Assembly (NCBI GenBank): GCA_941918925.1 | Contig: OW799236.1 | Location: 83,230,213 to 83,294,212, forward strand | Direction of reading: 5' to 3' | DNA: 64,000 nt | Origin: Phyto melanocephala | Taxonomy: Eukaryota; Arthropoda; Insecta; Diptera; Rhinophoridae | Shown here: piece after piece, positions 21,222 through 32,310 of the stretch | Layout: every line of letters begins with the position of its first letter | How positions within the stretch are numbered: the stretch's first letter is position 1 | Notes under the pieces: model-generated | What the model was told of the DNA's origin: nothing | Seen by the model: the letters and a program-made list of their open reading frames with translations, nothing else | The model's database searches: none | Position numbers and translations under genes: made by a program

Positions 21222-22250
21222 TATAATGAGCTCATTTTAAAATTTTACATTTTAATGTCACAAGAAGGATTTATTTTGCAATTATCTACTAAGCACAAGA
21301 CCGCAGGTACTTATTTCGCTATCTCCAAAAAATTTTAATAAAATCCCCAAAACTCCCAAAACATATTGATTAACACTTTTTAATAAAAACAAGTAACAGT
21401 GCTATATTCGGCCGTGCCGAATCTTGTATACCCTTCACAACGTGTAGTCATGCAATAACAATTGTTTGTATCACCATTCATCCCATATAAAATACGTGCA
21501 TACGTAGACGTTAGAATAAATGTGGCATCGAATCCCAGCTGAGCCAAAAAAATTTTATTTTATTTTATTTAATATATTATTTATATTTTATTATTTTTTT
21601 TTATATTTTTTTTAAATTTTTTTAAAAAAATTTTTTAGAAAGTTTTAAAAATTTTTTTTAAATTTTTTTTTAAATTTTTTTAAACATTTTTTTTTTTAGT
21701 TTTTTTTTATTATTTTTTTCTTATTTTTAATATTTTTTTTTTTTTTGTATTTTTTTTTGTTTGGTATGTTTTTTACATGTATGTATGTATGTATGTTGTT
21801 GTTGTAATTGTGAAAAAAAACGAGGTGGTCGTGGTTTTTTGCTCATATCTCAGAAAGTTATGGGGCGATTGTGCTGAATTTCAATAGCGATTCATTCCTG
21901 GATATTTCCAGGAGATTGATACCATATACAGATCTGAGGAACATATAGTTGCTTCTAAAAGTTGATTTCAACCAACACACGGACAGACGGGCAGACGGAC
22001 AGACGGACAGACGGTCAGGGCTTAATCGACTCCTCTTTTCATAAGCTTTCAGAAAATATATACTTTGTGGGGTCGGAAATGAAAATTGTAAAAATTACAA
22101 ACGGAACGACAAAGCTATATATACCCTTGTGCACCACAGGTGAAGGGTATAAAAACGTAAAATTTTTATTAATTAGTATTTAAATAAATATGTATGTTTT
22201 AAACTGACTTTGCAAAAACTTCTACTTAAGTAAATTTCTAACCATTTAGA
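21222..22250 (+). repeat. Local repeat X, copy 2, interrupted by a family B element
   Basis: The left part (21222-21389) and right part (22155-22250) together match copy 1 at 20372-20626. The junctions are ...TTTTTAATAAAAA and CGTAAAATTTTTATTAATTA. Confidence 0.7.
21390..22154 (+). mobile_element. Family B1 Helentron-like element, copy 1
   Basis: Runs from CAAGTAACAGTGCTATATTC to GAAGGGTATAAAA. The 5' hairpin is ATTCGGCCGTGCCGAAT, followed by TATACCCTTCACAACG. A tRNA-like block GGCATCGAATCCCAGCTGAG (21523-21542) precedes a ~220-bp T-rich tract, then TGTATG repeats, GACGGACA repeats (about 21980-22017), TATACTTTGTGGGGTCGG and the 3' hairpin CCCTTGTGCACCACAGGTGAAGGG. The uninterrupted copy of the host repeat (20372-20626) shows the clean insertion site and no duplication. 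There is no Rep/helicase ORF, so it is non-autonomous. Shared ends with family A suggest one mobilising source. Confidence 0.8.
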
Positions 22251-22435
22251 AAAAATCCCCAAAAATCCCCCAAAAAATAAAAATGAATACCAGAAGAAAA
22301 AAATAAATAGCAAAACAAAAAAAAAATGTTTAATACTTTTCAAACAAACATATTGAGACCAGAGTCTGTTAGAATTTTTATTTAAGTTAATTTCAAATAA
22401 TTAAGAAAAAATCCCCAAAAATCCCCATGTACTAC
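22251..22435 (+). repeat. Local repeat X, decayed copy 3
   Basis: Flanked by AAAAAATCCCCAAAAATCCCC at both ends (about 22252 and 22412). It keeps the order CATATTGA, TTTTTATTTAAGTTAATTTC of repeat X, so X looks like a short degenerate tandem array. Confidence 0.5.
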
Positions 22436-25400
22436 AATATTAAAACTAAACATTACAGTTTTGTTAAATTTCATGTTGATAGAAATTATGTTAACAAAAA
22501 TTAATTTTATTTCTAATTAACACTATGAACATTTTAATATATCGTAAATAGAGTTTAACGTTATTTGTCGTAAATCGGATCAAAAAATGTATTTGAAAAA
22601 TTCTATATTTTAAATATTCATACTATCAAAAGTATTCCTTAGATATATGAAAAACAATCAGCTTTTGCGATCATCATGGCAATGTATTTAGGTATAAATT
22701 TTTAAAGAGCAATGCAGACATTATTTATTCCTGTCTATCCCTTGATTTCAAAATCTGTTTTGTTGGACCTGTTCTGCTTATTCCCTACATGATTTCCTTT
22801 TTTCTATTTAAAACAATTTTTATAATTACTTCGGATGGCAAAAAAATATGAGAGATAAATAAAGAGATGTTAAATTTTAAATTACACTTCAGCCAATGGG
22901 TTATAATTTTGATATCATGTTACTAGATAAAGGGCCAATTATGTGAACTTTATACCACTGGGAATGTCTTTGGTAAAAACCCATTAAAAAACAAGAAAAC
23001 TACTTACCCAAAAAGAAAAAACAAAAAGATGCAATACCTTTAGATTCTGTTCAACAAATATTTAAATTTTTTTTCGATCGTGCGCTTTAATGACAATTAG
23101 AAAAGAGAAGTTAGTGGTGCGCTTACTAAAATACTGGTGGACACAACAAAAACTAAAACCATCAATAGCAACAACAACAACAAAAACCATAAACATAAAG
23201 TGACAAAGTAAAAACTATTTACTTTAAAACAGGCAGGCGTCCGACTTGTGTCTATCTCTCTTTGCAACTATTTGATGGTTGACCGATTCTTCATGCAAAG
23301 TTATTTTATATCCTTTGGCAATCACCCAAAAGCATTCCGTCATTTGTAATAATGCATAATTTAAATAATTAGTTATTATACAAAGAAACAAAAAACACAA
23401 AAACATAAAAAACTCGTGCCATACACGAGCATACGTTTTCTATACTTTTTTCTTGCATCTGACCAAATGTGGGTTGTTTTTCCAACAATTAAACTGAAAT
23501 ACACTTTGCATTTTATATCCTGTTTAAAATACGGGTGGCAGTCATACATTCAGTAAGTCAGAAAGTTTTTCCTATAAATTTTAGCATCAGGTTGTTGCTT
23601 TTAAAATGTGTGTGTGTGTGTTTTTTTTTTGTCTCTAAACTGGCATATGTTTTTTATAAAGTTCTAGTGGTTAGCGATCACTCAAGAGGAACAAGTGCAT
23701 AATTTTTGTCTGTTTATTGTGTTTTGGGGTGGTGGTGTTTCATTTCAAAGATGAGTTTATATTTAAATTATTTTAAAAAATGTTGTTTTTAGTTTTCTAT
23801 TAAACAATTTATGCAAGGTGTTTGTTACATTTTTATACTCAAGCACACGTCCACAGAGAAGCCACTGGAGCGCAAATTTTTTGTAAAGTGTGGCTGGTTG
23901 GTTGGTTGGTCATTTGTTTAAATGTGGGTTGATATTAAGAATAATTTCAAATTAACGTTTTAAAGATATTTTATATGGAATTTAAGTATTTTTGATCGTT
24001 ATATTTAATTTGAATGGTCATCTGGCAAAATGTTTGTTTTTAAAATTTTATAGGTTTTTAGTTCTGTGATAAAAAAAACTCTTCAGTTTAGTATAATATG
24101 CAGAATCTGTAACGTAAATACGGTAAAAAATCTCTATTGGTGTAATGTGGTGATCTTACCTCCCATTAAATTGCGGTATCAAATGGTAAAACTGGCCTTA
24201 TGATGAGCATAAAGCCGAATCCTGTGTGCTAGGTTGCACCGTGCTAATTCAACCCCATGGACGTCTATTTAAATGCATCTTCATTTATCATAAAAAATAT
24301 ATAATCCGTGCTATGAAGAAAATATTTTATTGTAGATCTTCAAAATAAAAAAATATCCTTTGAGCAATTAATACTTTAGTATTCTTGAAGTTTTGCCTAT
24401 TGGTATAATTGCATGGGGTAAATCAAAATAAATGTCTAAAATATTTTAATAAAACAATTTTTTAAAGAATTTATTAAAAGAATTTATTTAAATTTTTTTT
24501 TTGCGTTCTGCGGGTTATTAAAAATAAGAAAAGTCAAAAGATCCCAACAAAATTTATAAATTAGTTTTTGCAATTAATTTATTTTATAAAAAGTAGGAAT
24601 CTGCTTTAAAAATTGCTCGTTGCATATTCGGTGATTACAGTCCGATATTTAAGTATGACATTTCGACGTTTTTGTTGGGGGAAGACCAACTCCAAATGTT
24701 TTTACGTCAAGTACTTACATATATTTGTGCACTAGATATCAGTTGATATAGGCTAAAGCGCCACCTTTAATATAATAAATATTTGCTTTTTGTTTGTTTT
24801 TTGTTACCGAACGTAGAAGACGACTTTTTATATATATTTTTTTTAAGTTACATGGCCTTTGAAGCAAAAATGTGTTTTCCTCCAGAAAAATTTTAATATT
24901 TCACAATTCAATATCTGAACGAAAATACCGCAGATGTAATAAAAACTGTAAAAAGGTGACCGCTACGTTTAATTTTTTTTTTTTTTTTTGCAATAGCGTG
25001 GTGCACGATGAACTTTTTTTTCGGGCACGACGTAATGTACATATCAGAGATCTGCAACGAATACTCATGAAGTAAGTGAACTTGAATCGTGATTCATTAT
25101 TTCGTTGATTTATACGCATTCATAATTATTGAAAAGTCTTCACTACATATACTCACTTTTAAATTTAAGGTTCTTATAGTACTCATATTCATCAACACGT
25201 ATGTCTCAGTTGATTGCTATTGGCGTTCCCGCAAGATAAAAAGACGATCAAATGTAAGTATGACTCGCGTACTCAATATGAAGTTGTGTGTTTTAACTAG
25301 GCTTGCCAAATTACAATTTGACACTCACCATAATAATTGTGGATTATTAAAAAATAGACAACTTAAATTTAACAAAATAATACAAAAACAACAAGTAAAA

Positions 25401-25867
25401 ATAAGGAGATTGCTTTAATGTCTGTTTAAGAGATATAGATTTTGTTTTTTGCGTATTATCTTTCAAATTTAAGTGAACACCTAAAATTTTGCTGCAAAAA
25501 GTTTAAACATGAAAATAAAAAATGCAAAATAACTATTATTGTTTACCTCTCATTATAGAAGCCAACCAAAACTTAGCCTAAAGGTCATAATCAGTTGCAT
25601 TTATTTAAAAAATAAATAGTGATACTTGCGAAATTGCACATTGCACACATTGCAAAATTGCAAGTTTTCTTGCGGCTAAAAAATATCTTGCACTCTCCAA
25701 CCTGGCAACATTGTTCATTCTTCAAACAAATGAGAGCTGTTAATGTGTTCGTTGTTGAATCAACTTAAATCACTCTATGAAGATAAGTATTTTCTTAAAA
25801 ATATGAATCAACGTGGGTAGTTTTGCGAATCATATAAGTATGGGACGGTATAAGTATATAGACATGT
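22436..25867. other. AT-rich spacer, no gene seen
   Basis: No supportable gene. Short simple repeats occur: AAC near 23165-23185 and TG near 23608-23621. Frames of 60-109 codons at 23224, 24872 and 25089 show no domain. Confidence 0.5.
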
Positions 25868-26105
25868 AGGGGGAATATCGAAGCATACCACTACTATCAC
25901 GGGTCCCTTTTCGACTCCCTTCGCTCCTCAGTAATTTCGTGTCTACCGATCAGTATACCTTCAATCACTGAGTCCCGCGCCACAACCGGCGTTTGCTCTG
26001 GACTAGGAAAACGATTTCATACTGCCGACTGGTGATTGTCGACAATCCTCATCGCACAGTCCTTTGTAATCGCCAGCATCTCCCTCAGACTAAGGTCGAA
26101 AGGTT
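25868..26105 (-). other. GC-richer island with a broken minus-strand reading frame, unrecognised
   Basis: This ~240-bp stretch is visibly richer in G and C than its AT-rich flanks. The minus strand from 26100 to about 25878 is open except for one TGA: it begins FDLSLREMLAITKDCAMRIV and after the stop continues NRFPSPEQTPVVARDSVIEG and ILIGRHEITEERRESKRDP. Composition is charged and protein-like, not low-complexity. I do not recognise the family. It could be a retroelement gag piece, a captured host exon or a coincidence. A short direct repeat (GGTYGAAA, three times) lies at its right edge (26094-26118). Confidence 0.35.
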
Positions 26106-26247
26106 GAAAGGTTGAAAAAAACGACTTAAAGCCGATCACTGGTACATATGTATTTATGTGTATGTATAGTTTAACGTACCTGACTGTAATTTACTTTCTT
26201 TAATTTTTAATATTTTTTCAGATTATTTTATACAAAACGTTATTTAA

Positions 26248-27049
26248 CAAGTAACAGTGCTATATTCGGCCGTGCCGAATCTTATATACCCTTCACAACG
26301 TGTAGTCATGCAATAACAATTGTTTGTATCACCATTCATCCCATATAAAATACGTGCATACGTACACGTTAGAATAAATGTGGCATCGAATCCCAGCTGA
26401 GCCAAAAAAATTTTATTTTATTTTATTTAATATATTTTTTATATTTTATTATTTTTTTTATATTTTTTTTTAATTTTTTTTAAATTTTTTTAAAAAATTT
26501 TTTTAGAAAAATTTGTAAAAAATTTTTTAAAATTTTTTTTTAAATTTTTTTAAAATTTTTTTTTGTAGTTTTTTTTTATTATTTTTTTCTTATTTTTAAT
26601 ATTTTTTTTTTTGTAATTTTTTTTTGTTTGGTATGTTTTTTACATGTATGTATGTATGTATGTATGTTGTTGTTGTAATTGTGAAAAAAAACGAGGTGGT
26701 CGTGGTTTTTTGCTCATATCTCAGAAAGTTATGGGGCGATTGTGCTGAATTTCAATAGCGATTCATTCCTGGATATTTCCAAGAGATTGATACTATATAC
26801 AGATCTGAGGAACATATAGTTGCTTCTAAAAGTTGATTTCAACCAACACACGGACAGACGGGCAGACGGACAGACGGACAGACGGATAGACGGACAGACG
26901 GACAGACGGTCAGGGCTTAATCGACTCCTCTATTCATAAGCTTTCAGAAAATATATACTTTATGGGGTCGGAAATGAAAATTGTAGAAATTACAAACGGA
27001 ATGACAAAGCTATATATACCCTTGTGCACCACAGGTGAAGGGTATAAAA
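26248..27049 (+). mobile_element. Family B1 Helentron-like element, copy 2
   Basis: Nearly identical to 21390-22154 over its whole length, with the same ends (CAAGTAACAGTG... and GGTATAAAAA), tRNA-like block, T-rich tract and 3' hairpin. Differences by eye are scattered single bases, changes in the T-rich tract and extra GACGGACA-type units (26855-26909). The high similarity implies recent copying. Confidence 0.82.
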
Positions 27050-28689
27050 ACATAGCTTTTTTTAAATGTTATAATACCTCATTTTTAATACATTTATCAT
27101 CTACATTAATGAGGATCAGTAACTTACAACTTGATTCATATGTTACTAACCGAAATATAATGCTTTTGTTTCTATCTCTAAAAGTCATTGTCCTTAAATT
27201 TCGTGTTCAATATTTTATTTTTCAAAGAATTTAAAGAAAGGACATCTTCCTTTAAATTTAGTTACTACAAGGTAGATCCAACGACGCAACACACAGACAC
27301 ACATGTTCCTTTATTTAATAACTAATAAATTTTCTCTTTTCCTTATAAATCAACTAAAATTTTTAACACTCTCGATTTATATTAAAGTATTTAGTTTTCT
27401 ATTTCTAGTTTTCCTTTTTAGTTCTTATATTGTGTTTTATTTTCGTTAGTACTGTCATATGTTACTTTGATTTATGTTGTAAGCACCGTGTAATAAGTGT
27501 GTTATATTTACGGTGTAAAATGTTATTACACCCTTCACCAACACCAACGATAGGGTAAATAAGTTTCTCTAAAACATGTAGCACTTAAACATTATAAAAA
27601 TATTTATCAACATTCTAGTTAATCTTGTATAATTTTTTAGGCCAATAATCTGAGTTCACTTTTCTGTGAGAAGAAATTTATAGGGCTCGGAATACCAAAG
27701 ATCATCGTTATAAATATTCTTAGGGCGCAACAATAATGTTCACCTTCAACTATTTTCTTGTTGGCGAATAGAGAACTCCAGATTTAGAATTATATGCAGA
27801 AGTAATTTAAGTACTACAAAAACGCAAAGCAAAGCTTTTTAATGGAGCAACGTCTGATAATGTTCGCTACACTCTTCGAAACACTCTAACCAATTTGTTT
27901 AAAGTTTTAAAACTAAATATAGTTGATTTCAGGTTGGAAGATAGGAAACCTTTTAATATGATCGGATAAGGCATTTTGTAACTTAACTGAAAATGTTATT
28001 AATCATAATACTTAAAGTCAACATGTTTAGGAGAGATCATGCTTACAAGAGTTTCGTTGCTCTACAGGGACAGCATCTTCCCCTATACAAAGAAGGTATA
28101 TTATAGCCCAAATATTTGTAGTTATAAGCGTTATAGATTTTAAACTATCTCTGAGTCCCACTGTTTATAAAAGTCTTTTTTGATCTTAAATTGAATAGGA
28201 TCGGAGTAATATAGCTGGAATCCCTAAAGAATAACCCTTATAATTTTCTTTTTCTAGACAACACCAGAGAAGTTTGAATGACAACCTTATGCAGAAAGAA
28301 CGCTTATATCCGATTGAAACTAAATACTCACATGGTGTCTCCTAAATAAACTGTTCTTCTAAAACATGATTGCACTAGAGAGAGTAATACTTTTCATTCG
28401 AAAAAATTATGTGACATATTTAGGGACCCTTGCAGATTGATATGGAAAACAAACAGGGTTAATTAATGAAAAAATTTTGGGCAATAAAAGTTATGAGTTC
28501 ATTTCTTCAAAGTTTGGAGATAAAATAAGTTACATTCAAATTCAGGAAATTTTTTTATCGAGTGATTTTTTAACCGTTTGGGATATAAAAACTAAAAAGG
28601 AATAAGAAAAAAAAATTTTATGGAGCGATAATTGATTGCCTGTCAGTAATTTTTTAAGAATTACAAGTAAAAGTTGTCTACTAGGGCTA
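27050..28689. other. AT-rich spacer, no gene seen
   Basis: Nothing I can support. A weak TTACACCCTTCACCAACACC..GGGTAAATA at about 27526-27556 may be an old Helentron-like 3' end, too short to call. Confidence 0.45.
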
Positions 28690-29045
28690 GAGTTTTGGCC
28701 AGCTTATTTCTATACACAAGAGACTTTATGCACCCCAAAAGTAGTATGACAGTTGTGTATAAAGGACCGTTTCCAATGAGACGTTAATTCCTCACAAAAC
28801 TCGCCTCTCAATTGTTTCATGATATCGGGTAGCATGAGGCACCGTCTTGTTTAAACCCCATGTTAACCAAGTCTATCTCTTCGATTTTTGGCAAACAAAA
28901 GTCAGTTATCATTGGCTGAAAGTAACCGACTCACAAATAGCACCAAACAAATTGTATATCAGGGTACATTGTTTGATTTTGAACTCTGCTTCTCACAACA
29001 AAATGAGCTCGTCGCTGCACATAAATTTACGATAGAAATTCCAAT
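28690..29045 (-). pseudogene. Rosa/mariner-type transposase fragment, decayed
   Basis: The minus strand gives scattered but ordered matches. A piece like the region after the first Asp (EAEFKIKQCTLIYNLFGA, 28990-28935) leads to LPKIEEIDLVNMGFKQDGAS (about 28895-28835), which contains the second catalytic Asp (QDGA). Then IMKQLRGEFCEELTSHWKR (about 28825-28765) corresponds to ETIxLLRxEFGExxISR. The frame changes several times. Neither the HTH nor the third Asp is recognisable. Confidence 0.6.
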
Positions 29046-30777
29046 CTTAATCTAACTTTCCTTAGGCACGCTCACCAGACGAATATTTCAACAAAATAAA
29101 ATCAACCTTTTAAAACAAAACGAATTAAATTAATCTAAAACATTTGGCAATATTATTTTTATCTTATTTATATTCAAAGCACTTTGTGTCTGTTGGAGGG
29201 TATTTAACAGTCGACTCATATGCATACAGTATTTAAACTTATTTCTTGTTAAATGTTGGGCATGCGCAATAAATCCTATTTTTATGACACCTGACAAAAT
29301 ATTCCCTAATAGCAGCCGTACTCTATTCTCTACATTTTCTTCATCTCCTTTATTTCGAAATTTTTTCCATTTTTTAATAATTTCTTAAGGTTTTTGTAAT
29401 ATCAACACATGGTATGTGCATTTACATGGTTACAATCTGTCTCTCCGTCTGTCCGTCCATCCGCCCCGTTGGTCTGCTAATGCAATAGCTCATTTTTATA
29501 GCTTCTCTATTAAGGTCGTTTTAATTTTCATCGACAGTTGTTGCAAGAGTTACGCCAGTTTAAATTGTCTAGATGGCAAGAAAGAGGACATGCTTTTAAT
29601 ATGATTTTCATTCATATCATTCATAAGACACATTTATAAATTAAATAAAAACAAAGAAATTTGACTTCAGCTCGTAGTTATACAAAACAAATGTATGATG
29701 GTGTTAAGAATGCCATGCTTGGATTTTATTATTGTCTTCATTGAGTTTTTATTACATTTAACACGTTAAAATAGTTTGAGGCTCCTGTAAAATCGTTTAT
29801 TTTTTCTATGCATGATCGTAATAAAGTTATAAATCTTGTCGGTTTTGTTGCTATATGCTGCTGTCGCACAGCAGAGTTTTGAATAACTCATATAAATAGT
29901 CATCATCGTCATATGTATGTATGAGTTATGCCGAAGGTGTGTTTTTATGGGAGTTTTGTTTGTAGATTCGTTTCTTCAGCAGCACTATTTCTCTCTCCTT
30001 ATTGCCGTTTTGTAGTAAACTTATTTCGTTTTATTTGGTAATAGATGTTTTAATCATTTTTATGATTTGAGTATTAGTTAATGTTATTGTTCAATGTTTG
30101 AGACAATAAAACTTAAACTTTTTAAGCTTCTGTTTAAGTAGCTTAAAAGTGTAAAAGAATAGTATGGTTTTCAATAAAAGATTTATTAGAGAAGCATTTT
30201 ATATTTCAAAGTTTTATATAGTGTTAGTGACAGCTTTTACTGTGAGAAATACGATGTGTAATCGAAATAAAGAAAGCTCCTGTATTTTGTTATAGTTTTA
30301 TGGGTGTTTTAGAGTCTACGAAAATTATTATTTAGCTCGTAAATCATGTTGTAACTAAGTCTGCTTAAGTTTTAAGTTTTGTAGGAGTTTAATAGATTTG
30401 TTATGTAGTTTTCAATTTAATACCATTTCAAGTACGTGTTCGATATACAACATTTCTAATAATTATACAAAATATTTTTAATATCTACTTTAAGTTTCGA
30501 CAAAGCTATTTTTGATATAAATTTTTAAACACATTTAGGGACCCCCGGTTGAGTATTAAATAGTGTGCTAGTCTGATTTCCAATAAATACTCCTTTCCGT
30601 TACTCACTTATTACACTACAAGATATCAAAAAGCCGTCTGGAAAACTAAACGATTGTGTTTGACAAGAGGCAATAAAAATATGTGAGCAGATAATATATA
30701 TAATCATATAAGTATTGTCATAGCAATGACAAACATTTTGCAATTAACTACCTTCAGAGGTCAAGGATTTACTAGTG
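29046..30777. other. AT-rich spacer, no gene seen
   Basis: No supportable gene. A CTCCGTCTGTCCGTCCATCC run at about 29443-29462 may be the remains of a Helentron-like GACGGACA tract, without other family traits nearby. Confidence 0.45.
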
Positions 30778-31205
30778 CTCAACGCACTGATGTTATATTC
30801 AGATTTTAGCAAAGCATTCGACAAGGTCAACTTTGACCTCCTTTTTTAAACTTAAACTAATGGGTTTTACTGATCGTATTTTCAACTGGAAAAAATGCAT
30901 CTCTCTAATAGAATACAAATCGTATGTTTCAGGAATACTATTTCCAAGAAAATTATAGTTGATATTGGAGTTCCTCAAGGGAGTGACCTAGAACCACTCT
31001 TCTTTACAATGCTTATAAATGATCTACCAACTGCAATAAAACTCTGTAATATCCTTTTGTATGCTGACGATGTAACAATTTTCTTAGCTATAAAGTACCT
31101 GATGATCAAGTTTACCTACAACATGATTTAGACTGCTTCAATAAGTGGTGCAAAATTAACATATTGAAATTAAATATAAAACACGCAAATACAGCACAAC
31201 AATCC
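30778..31205 (+). pseudogene. Jockey-like non-LTR reverse transcriptase fragment
   Basis: In three frames in turn the plus strand encodes YSDFSKAFDKVNFDLL (30793-30840, first catalytic Asp), KLKLMGF and W, NRIQIVCFRNTISKK (about 30907), IVDIGVPQGSDLEPLFF (30955-31005), MLINDLP, ILLYADDVTIFL (31054-31089, YADD catalytic pair), then DDQVYLQHDLDCFNKWCKIN (31100-31160) and LKLN. These are the palm and thumb-side blocks of a jockey-type RT, in order. At least three frame changes are present. N- and C-terminal parts are missing. It ends shortly before the piggyBac-type relic. Confidence 0.83.
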
Positions 31206-31302
31206 TCAGTAACTAGATCGAAAGCACCAAACAGGCATGTCATATGGAAAAGTGTATTATTTTCGAACACATAGCTTTCAATAGCATGTGGCTGTCAAAA
31301 CG

Positions 31303-32310
31303 AAAAAAATATTAAAACTCCATTGGAATATTTTAAAAACTACTTTCCAGAAACACTACGAGGACGTTGTAAGGTTTACGAAAATTTATGTTTTGGATAA
31401 ACGTGGTCAGGAAGTTCGCTACATGACAGCAGATATAAAAAGATTTTATGGGTGTGCTATAATAATGTGTTGTCTCAGTTATCCTGCTATAAGAATGTAC
31501 TGGGCAGGGTAAACCAAAATTCCTGCTATTTTTAACGCTATGTCTCGTGATAAGTTTCATCAGCTGCGCTCGGATATATATTTTGAAGATCAGTCTGCAT
31601 TAAGTTCAACCAATAAATTTTGGAGAGTTCAACCAATTATCGATTTGGTAATAAAACGATGCAATGAGTTGGCAACAGATATCACGAACTAATTTATTGA
31701 TGAGCAGATGATACCTTTTACGGGTAGATGCCCCGCACGTCAGGTTATTCGGTCAAAACCACGACCAGTTGGCCTCAAAAATATTGTCTGTGCTACTTCC
31801 AGTGGCGTAGTTGTAGACTTTGAAATTTTTCAAGGTGCTGGCACCTTCGAAGACTGTGGTCTTGGCCACGGGCCATCTATAGTCATGATGTTAATAAAAA
31901 ATCTTCCAAAAAGAAGTCATATGTACACGGATCAATTTTTCATAACAATACCACTGTTAGAAGCACTAGACGAAAAGGGCTACTTAGGTACTGGTACAAT
32001 TATGGCAAACAGAGTTCCTAAAAGTGTGAAAATTCCCTTGGACAAAGAAATGAATCGAGGCGACATATGCCAATTTACAAATGGAAAAAATGTAGCTGTT
32101 GTCAAATGGAAAGACACAAAGGCAGTGATAGTTGCATCAACTAATTGTAGTAAAGACCCTGTAGGAGAAGTTGAAAGGTGGAATAAAAACTTGAAACGCC
32201 GTTGTCCCGTTGAAGTCCCAGCGGTCATACCAACGTAAAACGCCTTTATGGGAGGAGTGGATTTGTGCGACCAAATGCTGGAGTACTACAGGATCAAAAT
32301 GAAGACAAAA
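31303..32310 (+). pseudogene. piggyBac-type transposase, N-terminal and catalytic part (broken)
   Basis: Starts with KTPLEYFKNYF (31312-31344); a frame change near 31350 leads into YEDVVRFTKIYVLDKRGQEV and MTADIKRFYGCAIIM. Then come MSRDKFHQLRSDIYFED and the catalytic core: IDEQMIPFTGRCPARQ (Asp codon at 31699), MYTDQFF (Asp at 31930) and MGGVDLCDQMLEYYRIKMKT (Asp at 32260). These are the three Asp positions of DDE_Tnp_1_7 transposases. In-frame stops interrupt it at 31510, 31690 and 32236; the last replaces the Tyr expected before NAFMGGVD. The reading is cut at 32310 by a family A element and resumes at 34726. The longest intact stretch is 31693-32235. A dead copy, but well preserved. Confidence 0.9.

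Noticed and set aside
31708..32238. Intact 176-codon gene (possible domesticated transposase)
   Set aside because: In-frame stops directly before and after interrupt conserved motifs, and the same protein continues on both sides and beyond the inserted family A element; a pseudogene.
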